The notes beneath the pieces are model-generated. The model saw nothing but the letters and a program-made list of their open reading frames with translations, did no database searches and had not been told where the DNA came from. Source: JAALKW01 sp033791145 (GTDB lineage Bacteria; Pseudomonadota; Gammaproteobacteria; Legionellales; Legionellaceae). Taken from it: DNA of 5,916 bases. Positions 1-4,866 of this stretch are shown one piece after another; the first letter of the stretch is position 1; every line of letters starts with the position of its first letter. Position numbers and translations under genes: made by a program. Where the stretch lies: assembly GCA_033791145.1 (NCBI GenBank), contig JASJHH010000179.1, positions 1-5,916 of the forward strand, read 5' to 3'.

Positions 1-2250
1 AGCCGCTTTAGGAAAGCCTGCCTCATACATAAGCTGGACAGCTTTATAGGCAATCATTGGCGTTGGGGCCGCAGGTTTTGCAATCACGCAATTACCTGTT
101 ACAAGCGCTGCAACCACTTGCCCTGTAAAAATAGCAAGCGGAAAATTCCATGGGCTAATACATAAGACAGTCCCTCTTGCATGTAAGCTAAGTTGATTCA
201 ACTCACCGGTGTACCCTTTCATTTCTCTAGGGGCTGCCATGAGCTCTTCTGCCATGTTTGCGTAATACCTGCAAAAATCAACCGCTTCTCGAACCTCTGC
301 AATACCATCAGCCCAAGTTTTTCCGGCTTCAAGACAATCAATCGCTAAAAAAGTATTGGTGTGTGTTTCAAGTAAATCAGCAAACCGCCTTAAACACGCC
401 GCACGTTCAGCAACAGGTGTTTTAGACCAGTCAGGAAAACATGCTGTTGCAGCACTTAAAGCGCATTCCACATCTTTGTCTGATGCATTGGTTACAAAAC
501 CAATTTGATGCTTTTTATCCTGAGGAGAGAAAAGTGGTTTTTTTTCTGTGTTTGGGGTGAGCTTACCCGCAATCAATGGCCCCGCTTCCCACGCAAACGG
601 CTTCATGGCTTCAAACGTTGCTTGCAGATTGGAACAAACCGCTCTATTACTCCAATCAATGCCATCCGAATTCATGCGCTTTGGTCCATAAATTAATTTT
701 GGCAGCGGAATATTTTGATTAATTTTATCTAAATATGCTTTGGCGACTCGAATAGGTGCTTCAACCAACTGACTCACAGGCTCATCATTATCGACTAGGC
801 GATTCACAAACGATGAATTTGCACCGTTTTCGAGTAATCTACGCACTAAATATGGTAGTAAATCTTCATGTATACCAACTGGTGCATAAATACGACAAGG
901 GATATTATGTGTATCAGCAGGTACAATTTGGTCGTATAACTCAGCACCCATGCCATGCAAACACTGAAACTCAAAGTCACGATAATCTTTGGCTAAATGC
1001 ATCACCAATGCCACTGAATACGCATTATGTGTTGCAAACTGCGGGTAAATAAAATCAGTAAGTGTAAATAATTTTTTAGCGCAGGCCTGAAACGATACAT
1101 CTGTAAATACTTTTCGGGTAAATACAGGATAATCAAATAAGCCTTCCATTTGGGTTTTTTTAATTTCGCTGTCCCAGTACGCGCCTTTAATTAAACGCAC
1201 CATAATGCGGCGATTTTTTGTTTTAGCAAGTGCCGCAACCCAATCAAGTACTTCAAATGCCCGTTTTTGATAAGACTGTACGGCTAAACCCAACCCATCC
1301 CAATCTTTCAATGAGTCATCACAAAATACACGCTCAATCACATCAAGTGATATATCAAGGCGTTCAGACTCTTCGGCATCTACGGTCAACTGAATACCGT
1401 GCTGCTTCGCAGATTGTGCAAGTTTTAATAATTGAGGCGTAAGCTCTGATAATACACGTTCATGCTGATTTTCTTCATAACGCGGATGAAGTGCTGAGAG
1501 TTTGATTGAAATCCCTGCACGTGTATACACATTGCCATCTTGAGGCGCTGCTTTACCTATGGATTCAATCGCAGCTTGATACGCGTTAAAATACGTGTCG
1601 GCATCGGCTTGCGTTAATGCCGCTTCACCGAGCATGTCGTATGAATAACGATAGCCTTTGGCTTCTTCTTTTTTAGCACGTGTGATTGCTTCTTTGATGG
1701 TGCGCCCCATCACAAACTGCCGGCTCATAATCCGCATGGCTGCATCCACGGCTTTTCGAATGACGCCTTTACTGCTTTTATGCATTAAGTTTAAAACGCT
1801 TTTTCCAAGCATTGAGTCTGCTTTTTCAGGACTTAATACTTTACCTGTGAGCATTAAAGCCCAAGTGGCTGTGTTCACAAAAAATGAATTACTTCGCGCG
1901 CGATGCGTATCCCAGTCGGCTTGTGTGAGTTTATCTTGAATCAATAAATTAATGGTTTTGCTATCAGGCACACGTAATAAAGCCTCAGCAAGACACATAA
2001 GCACAATGCCTTCATCGGTTGAAAGTGAATATTCTGTTAGAAACGAATCAATACCGCTGGTTTTTTTTGCTGCTTCACGAACCGCTTCAACAAGTGTTGT
2101 TGCATGTGCTGCAATGGCCTTTAAATCACTGTCGGGTAAATCAGCTGATGCGATTCTTTTCAGAATCACGTCATGCTCTTTTGCACGATATTCTGTATTA
2201 ATATCAGCTCTTACGCCCTCGGGCTGCTTAATGCGATGTGGTTCTAACAT
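1..2250 (-). CDS. putA: Bifunctional proline dehydrogenase / L-glutamate gamma-semialdehyde dehydrogenase PutA (5' part, C-terminus outside window)
   Basis: PutA oxidises proline to glutamate in two steps, using FAD in the N-terminal barrel and NAD in the C-terminal aldehyde dehydrogenase. The 750 codons seen start at an ATG with an AGGAG box 8 bases upstream (2259-2263). A helical arm (EYSLSTDEGIVLMCLAEALL, about 73-92) is followed by the PRODH barrel. Its landmarks are YSYDMLGEA at 203, K250 in SIKLSALHPRYE, D291, KGAYWD at 355-360 and the substrate-binding arginine pair R470-R471 in the YLVRRLLENGANSSFVN stretch. The aldehyde dehydrogenase half begins near 550, with SPWNFPL around W701 and the cofactor lysine K725 in AKPA. 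The catalytic cysteine lies beyond the left edge. Compared with E. coli PutA, about 80 N-terminal residues are missing, which would hold the ribbon-helix-helix repressor domain. This PutA is therefore probably an enzyme only. The frame is unbroken. Confidence 0.97.
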   Translation of the reverse strand, partial: MLEPHRIKQPEGVRADINTEYRAKEHDVILKRIASADLPDSDLKAIAAHATTLVEAVREAAKKTSGIDSFLTEYSLSTDEGIVLMCLAEALLRVPDSKTINLLIQDKLTQADWDTHRARSNSFFVNTATWALMLTGKVLSPEKADSMLGKSVLNLMHKSSKGVIRKAVDAAMRIMSRQFVMGRTIKEAITRAKKEEAKGYRYSYDMLGEAALTQADADTYFNAYQAAIESIGKAAPQDGNVYTRAGISIKLSALHPRYEENQHERVLSELTPQLLKLAQSAKQHGIQLTVDAEESERLDISLDVIERVFCDDSLKDWDGLGLAVQSYQKRAFEVLDWVAALAKTKNRRIMVRLIKGAYWDSEIKKTQMEGLFDYPVFTRKVFTDVSFQACAKKLFTLTDFIYPQFATHNAYSVALVMHLAKDYRDFEFQCLHGMGAELYDQIVPADTHNIPCRIYAPVGIHEDLLPYLVRRLLENGANSSFVNRLVDNDEPVSQLVEAPIRVAKAYLDKINQNIPLPKLIYGPKRMNSDGIDWSNRAVCSNLQATFEAMKPFAWEAGPLIAGKLTPNTEKKPLFSPQDKKHQIGFVTNASDKDVECALSAATACFPDWSKTPVAERAACLRRFADLLETHTNTFLAIDCLEAGKTWADGIAEVREAVDFCRYYANMAEELMAAPREMKGYTGELNQLSLHARGTVLCISPWNFPLAIFTGQVVAALVTGNCVIAKPAAPTPMIAYKAVQLMYEAGFPKAA

Positions 2251-2258
2251 ATCTATAA

Positions 2259-2263
2259 CTCCT
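2259..2263 (-). promoter_or_regulatory. Ribosome binding site of putA
   Basis: AGGAG on the minus strand, 8 bases before the ATG at 2250. It fixes the start codon, and with it the absence of the N-terminal DNA-binding domain. No convincing -35/-10 pair for putA could be picked out upstream. Confidence 0.75.
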
Positions 2264-2281
2264 ATGACCCAGGCCAAATTG

Positions 2282-2310
2282 TTTACTTTTAAAGCATATG
2301 CGCGTATAGT
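2282..2310 (+). promoter_or_regulatory. Candidate sigma-70 promoter of the L,D-transpeptidase-like gene
   Basis: TTTACT (2282-2287) and TATAGT (2305-2310) are separated by 17 bases. They match the -35 consensus at 4 of 6 positions and the -10 at 5 of 6. Transcription would start near 2317 and leave a leader of about 37 bases with an AGGAG box at 2344-2348. The call rests on consensus matching only. Confidence 0.4.
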
Positions 2311-2317
2311 GATCACT
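2294..2317. promoter_or_regulatory. Paired palindromes in the putA / transpeptidase divergent region (possible operator)
   Basis: GCATATGC (2294-2301) and AGTGATCACT (2308-2317) are perfect palindromes of 8 and 10 bases. They overlap the candidate -10 box and the presumed transcription start. A third, ATGCGCAT, lies at 2329-2336. Symmetric sites placed like this can bind dimeric regulators, but short palindromes also arise by chance in AT-rich DNA and no known operator was recognised. Confidence 0.25.
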
Positions 2318-2353
2318 TTTATCTTAAAATGCGCATCCACTTTAGGAGATTGA

Positions 2354-3031
2354 ATGAACTTTTTAATTGGCCTTATTTTAATGATTTTTTTCGGTGCAAA
2401 CATTGCATCTAATACTACTAGTATATCAAATTTAAACTCAAACGCAGATATTAACACAGAAGTGCAGCATTTAAGCCAAAAAGCACCTGATTTAGATATA
2501 AAAACATTAAAACTTGCACTAACTGCTTATCAAAAAGCAAACGTTGCTGGGCTTGCTAAAAAACCTATCTTAACCGTCGTTGATTACTCAAAACCTTCTT
2601 CTAAAGAACGCCTGTGGGTATTTGATGTTAAACAAGAAAAATTATTATTAAATACCTACGTTGCACATGGAAAAAACTCAGGAGGCGTAACCCCTACACA
2701 TTTTTCAAATCAAAACGAAAGTAAAGCAAGCAGTCTTGGTACCTATGTGACACAGGATACCTATATGGGAGCACATGGTTATTCCTTGAATATTAAAGGC
2801 CTTGAAAAAGGCATTAACGATAATGCTTACAAAAGACGCGTTGTGGTTCATGGGGCAAACTATGTTGAACCTGGATTTATTAAAAGCGTTGGCAGTGCAG
2901 GCCGAAGCTGGGGCTGCCTTGCTGTTGCACAGACATTATCAAAAACGTTTATTAATTTAATTAAAGATGGATCTGTTATTTTTGCTTACTACCCAGACCA
3001 ACAATATATTTCACATTCACACTATTTGTAA
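2354..3031 (+). CDS. Murein L,D-transpeptidase catalytic-domain family protein (YkuD_2-like), probably exported
   Basis: This 225-residue protein has the hallmarks of the YkuD_2 type of L,D-transpeptidase fold. A histidine-glycine pair (H166-G167 in VVVHGANYV) is followed by the nucleophile motif SWGCLAV, with the catalytic cysteine at C188. Upstream, LWVFDVKQEKLLLNTYVAHG (about 87-106) and the HFSNQNESKASSLGTY stretch (116-131) are typical of this family. Residues 1-19 are hydrophobic and look like a signal peptide or membrane anchor, though without the usual basic residue at the start. Family members act on peptidoglycan peptides in the periplasm; the exact reaction of this subfamily is not well defined, so only a cell-wall role is inferred. 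The ATG is preceded by AGGAG at 2344-2348. The gene is divergent from putA, and its relation to the next gene is unclear because 109 bases with hairpins separate them. Confidence 0.88.
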   Translation: MNFLIGLILMIFFGANIASNTTSISNLNSNADINTEVQHLSQKAPDLDIKTLKLALTAYQKANVAGLAKKPILTVVDYSKPSSKERLWVFDVKQEKLLLNTYVAHGKNSGGVTPTHFSNQNESKASSLGTYVTQDTYMGAHGYSLNIKGLEKGINDNAYKRRVVVHGANYVEPGFIKSVGSAGRSWGCLAVAQTLSKTFINLIKDGSVIFAYYPDQQYISHSHYL

Positions 3032-3054
3032 AAAAATATCTATGTTATTCTAAT

Positions 3055-3091
3055 ATTCTAAGATCTTGTATAGAAGATAAGATCTTAGGAT
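3055..3091. repeat. AT-rich inverted repeat between the transpeptidase and ProQ-like genes
   Basis: CTAAGATCTT (3058-3067) pairs perfectly with AAGATCTTAG (3079-3088) across an 11-base loop. Two further A-T pairs and one G-T wobble extend the stem to 13 pairs. Each arm also contains the 8-base palindrome AAGATCTT. There is no run of T after the stem on the plus strand, so it is not a standard intrinsic terminator. It may slow or stop transcription from the upstream gene, act as an RNA processing site, or be a double operator. Confidence 0.5.
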
Positions 3092-3102
3092 TCATAAACA
3101 TC

Positions 3103-3119
3103 AGAATCAGGATGATTCT
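3103..3119. repeat. Tight 17-base inverted repeat upstream of the ProQ-like gene
   Basis: AGAATCA (3103-3109) and TGATTCT (3113-3119) form a perfect 7-pair stem around GGA. The repeat ends 11 bases before the Shine-Dalgarno-like AGGGA (3131-3135). It is therefore well placed as a leader hairpin that could affect translation, or as an operator. Function is unknown. Confidence 0.4.
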
Positions 3120-3140
3120 CTCGTTCAGTTAGGGACATAT

Positions 3141-3578
3141 ATGAGCACAAGTACGCTGCAACATCACGCCGCAAAACGAGATAAACTAAAAATAATCAAC
3201 TGGCTCATCGAACACTTTCCCGCTGCTTTCTTTAAAAAAACAAGGCTCGTTAAACCACTTAAAATCGGCATAATAGAAGATATTTTTGAATTTTATCATC
3301 GTCTAGACACCCCCCCTTTTAGTAAAAAATCGCTACGCAATGCGCTCACTTACTATTGTACTTCGCCCGCTTATTTAAGCACCCAAAAAGAAAACAAAGC
3401 GCGTATTGATTTATACGGAAACGAAATGGACTTAGTCACGGCAGAACAAGCGAAATACGCCCAACTGCGCTACGAACGACAATATTTAACCCCTAAAACA
3501 CAGCAAGCTACACAGGCTTCTGAGCAGCCAGCAAATAATTCACCGCAGGCGTCGCCTGCAAGCTTGCCTTCCGACTAA
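3141..3578 (+). CDS. ProQ/FinO-domain RNA chaperone, minimal single-domain form
   Basis: The 145-residue product matches the ProQ/FinO RNA-binding fold from about residue 14 to 115. The signature KPLKIGI is at 38-44, followed by LRNALTYYCTSPAYL (65-79) and RIDLYGNEMDLVTAEQAKYA (88-107), which correspond to the RPLKIGI, LRSAL..Y.SS..YL and RVDLDGN stretches of E. coli ProQ. Such proteins bind structured 3' ends of mRNAs and small RNAs, often Rho-independent terminators, and affect RNA stability. The linker and C-terminal Tudor-like domain of enterobacterial ProQ are absent. Instead there is a short tail rich in Q, A, S and P (about 117-145). The ATG has AGGGA 5 bases upstream. The last 71 bases lie antisense to the end of ubiG. 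Not named proQ or rocC because several paralogues exist in likely relatives. Confidence 0.9.
   Translation: MSTSTLQHHAAKRDKLKIINWLIEHFPAAFFKKTRLVKPLKIGIIEDIFEFYHRLDTPPFSKKSLRNALTYYCTSPAYLSTQKENKARIDLYGNEMDLVTAEQAKYAQLRYERQYLTPKTQQATQASEQPANNSPQASPASLPSD
3508..3578. other. Tail-to-tail coding overlap of the ProQ-like gene and ubiG
   Basis: The plus-strand gene ends with a stop at 3576-3578, while ubiG on the minus strand ends with TAG at 3508-3510, so 71 bases code on both strands. The ProQ-like part of the overlap encodes only its low-complexity tail, while the ubiG part encodes a conserved-looking C-terminus. The tail was therefore probably gained by reading into ubiG. Fully extended transcripts would be complementary here. 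A small stem, GCAGGC-GTC-GCCTGC (3545-3559), sits inside. Confidence 0.85.
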
Positions 3579-4200
3579 ATGGATTGTACGAAAGCCCCGT
3601 CACATCTAAAGCTTCAAGGCCTGCACGGCGCACAGCACCCGAGAGTTCACTTGGACGAATAAACCGCTCAAACGTATGTGTTTGGCGTGGCAAAATCGAT
3701 AAAACATACTCAGCTGCAACAATAACCGACGCATAAGCACGCGCAGTGCGATTAATCGTTGACAAAAAAACATACCCACCCGGCTTAACTAAGCGCGCCG
3801 CTGATTCAATAATCAGCTCAGGGTGATCAACATGCTCTAACATTTCAAGGCAAGTCACCGCATCAAACAAAGGCGCTTTAAAATGCTCTACGGGCTCACA
3901 CACATAATGAATATTTAAATCATGTGTTTTTGCATGCGCTCTCGCCGTTTGAATCGCACCCGCTTCAACATCAAGCCCTGTAACATGGGCACCCTTTTTT
4001 GCCAAACCTTCAGATAAAACACCACCACCACAGCCAATATCTAAAATATTTAGGTCGTCTAATACAATAAATTTTTGAATCCAGTCCAATCGTACAGGAT
4101 TAATATCATGCAATGTTTTCAGTGGGCCATTTGTATCCCACCAGGTATTCGCATGGGTTGCGAACCGTGCCACTTCGGAGGCATCAATCGTACTCGTCAT
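3508..4200 (-). CDS. ubiG: Bifunctional ubiquinone O-methyltransferase UbiG (2-polyprenyl-6-hydroxyphenol / 3-demethylubiquinol methylase)
   Basis: UbiG carries out both S-adenosylmethionine-dependent O-methylations of ubiquinone synthesis. The 230 residues are close to the usual length (about 240). Motif I, LDIGCGGGVLSEGLAKKGA, spans 53-71, with the acidic LDVE at 76-79 that would hold the SAM ribose and EMLEHV at 119-124. STINRT (147-152) is followed by the UbiG-specific stretch AAEYVLSILPRQTHTFERFI (162-181), which corresponds to the membrane-associating region of E. coli UbiG, and by TGLSYNPF near 201. The N-terminal FATHANTWWDTNGPLKTLHDINP (13-35) is also typical. The ATG at 4200 overlaps the stop of the upstream glycosylase-like gene (ATGA), and no clear Shine-Dalgarno is seen, so translation is probably coupled. 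The 3' end overlaps the convergent ProQ-like gene. Confidence 0.97.
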   Translation of the reverse strand: MTSTIDASEVARFATHANTWWDTNGPLKTLHDINPVRLDWIQKFIVLDDLNILDIGCGGGVLSEGLAKKGAHVTGLDVEAGAIQTARAHAKTHDLNIHYVCEPVEHFKAPLFDAVTCLEMLEHVDHPELIIESAARLVKPGGYVFLSTINRTARAYASVIVAAEYVLSILPRQTHTFERFIRPSELSGAVRRAGLEALDVTGLSYNPFSRKASLQATPAVNYLLAAQKPV

Positions 4201-4838
4201 TTTAATAGCAAATCCATTGGTTTAAAAAAATCAATCACAGCTTGATTCGTAATAAAGCTGATATTATAAGGATGTTCAGCAATCAGACTCTCAAACTGCG
4301 TATGTCCTGGTATTTTTTCAGCCACTTTTCCAAACAAAAGCAATTTAACATCAGGCTTTTTATCCAGCAGCTGCGCTAATAACACTTGCATAAACACCGC
4401 CCAATGCCTTGCATGATACGGTATTTTATTCGCTTCATAAACCAAACTCGCATTTAGCAACATAAAGCCTTTGTTGAGCAACTGATAAAATAAAGCATCC
4501 AACGTTTGATGATAACGTGTGGTATCAAGCGCTGCAATCGCACTTTGTGAAAAATCAGTGTTTAAATCTCCTCTTGCATATAACAACATTTTCATTAAAT
4601 TTCTAAGTGAGGTTGCCTTATTCACAGACTTACTTAACCCGGTATCAGACCAAAGGCTGCCAACAGCCGCATCCCAAAAGGCATAGCCATTTGCAGAGCT
4701 TGCACGCGGATAAGGCGATTCTCCAAATAAAATATATTGCGTTGTACGCAGTGGATATGTAAACGCGCTAAATAATAAATCCTGTTTGGGCAAATAATTA
4801 ACACCGCCTACGTACCGCGGCTTGTCCGCGGCATCCAT
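4197..4838 (-). CDS. Divergent uracil-DNA glycosylase-fold protein with altered catalytic motif; start codon inside a palindromic repeat
   Basis: From the ATG at 4838 the product has 213 residues. It follows family 1 uracil-DNA glycosylase from end to end: YLPKQDLLFSAF (15-26) resembles YPP..DVFNAF. ILFGESPYPRASSANGYAF (36-54) stands for the water-activating motif GQDPYHGPGQAHGLAF, TSLRNLMKML (76-85) for PSLLNMYKEL, and MLLNASL (126-132) for LLLNTVL. LLLFGKVAEKI (166-176) is the later core strand, and H189 in AEHPYN stands for the HPSP loop. Tyr43, Phe54, Asn129 and His189 keep pocket positions, but the catalytic aspartate is Ser41. Base excision activity is therefore doubtful; altered specificity or a binding-only role are alternatives. 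Residues 1-8 (MDAADKPR) come from the repeat, and the 20-odd residues family members carry before the first motif are missing. A TTG at 4853 would add five residues but has no ribosome binding site. Confidence 0.75.
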   Translation of the reverse strand: MDAADKPRYVGGVNYLPKQDLLFSAFTYPLRTTQYILFGESPYPRASSANGYAFWDAAVGSLWSDTGLSKSVNKATSLRNLMKMLLYARGDLNTDFSQSAIAALDTTRYHQTLDALFYQLLNKGFMLLNASLVYEANKIPYHARHWAVFMQVLLAQLLDKKPDVKLLLFGKVAEKIPGHTQFESLIAEHPYNISFITNQAVIDFFKPMDLLLK

Positions 4839-4866
4839 GGACCCCGCGGACAAGCCGCGGGGCGCA
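4809..4866. repeat. Inverted pair of GC-rich REP-like palindromic units sharing CCATGG
   Basis: Perfect 17-base arms, CCGCGGCTTGTCCGCGG (4815-4831) and its complement (4844-4860), flank a 12-base centre containing TCCATGGA. The near-symmetry extends to 4809 and 4866 around an axis between 4837 and 4838. Each arm is itself a hairpin: CCCCGCGG-ACAAG-CCGCGGGG at 4842-4862 is perfect, and the left copy pairs CCGCGG with CCGCGG around the same loop. The composition is strikingly GC-rich against AT-rich surroundings. The layout, two small palindromic units head to head, resembles REP/BIME-type or Rickettsia-palindromic-element-like dispersed repeats. Whether it recurs in the genome cannot be seen here. 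Both strands read through their unit in the same frame. Confidence 0.85.

Noticed and set aside
536..548. Possible frameshift at the T-run inside putA
   Set aside because: The minus-strand frame reads through without interruption and continues into recognisable aldehyde dehydrogenase sequence.
505..2353. Several plus-strand open frames of 60-133 codons (505-696, 756-1052, 1230-1442, 1658-1939, 1952-2353, 2019-2201)
   Set aside because: They lie antisense to the continuous, clearly homologous putA frame, or overlap its start region. They have no family resemblance and read as unstructured shadow translations.
3308..3321. Possible frameshift at the C-run and T-run inside the ProQ-like gene
   Set aside because: The frame continues into the conserved LRNALTYY and RIDLYGN motifs, so the run is in frame.
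3545..3559. GCAGGC-GTC-GCCTGC stem as a bidirectional terminator for the ProQ-like gene and ubiG
   Set aside because: The stem has only six pairs, has no T-run on either side and lies inside both coding regions; kept only as a remark in the overlap entry.
4839..4853. TTG at 4853 as start of the glycosylase-like gene
   Set aside because: It lies in the repeat arm, has no ribosome binding site and adds only repeat-encoded residues. The ATG at 4838 with a weak GGGG upstream is preferred, though neither is well supported.
4809..4866. CRISPR-like array or insertion-sequence ends
   Set aside because: Only two units are present, in inverted and not direct orientation, with a 12-base centre and no transposase frame between or beside them.
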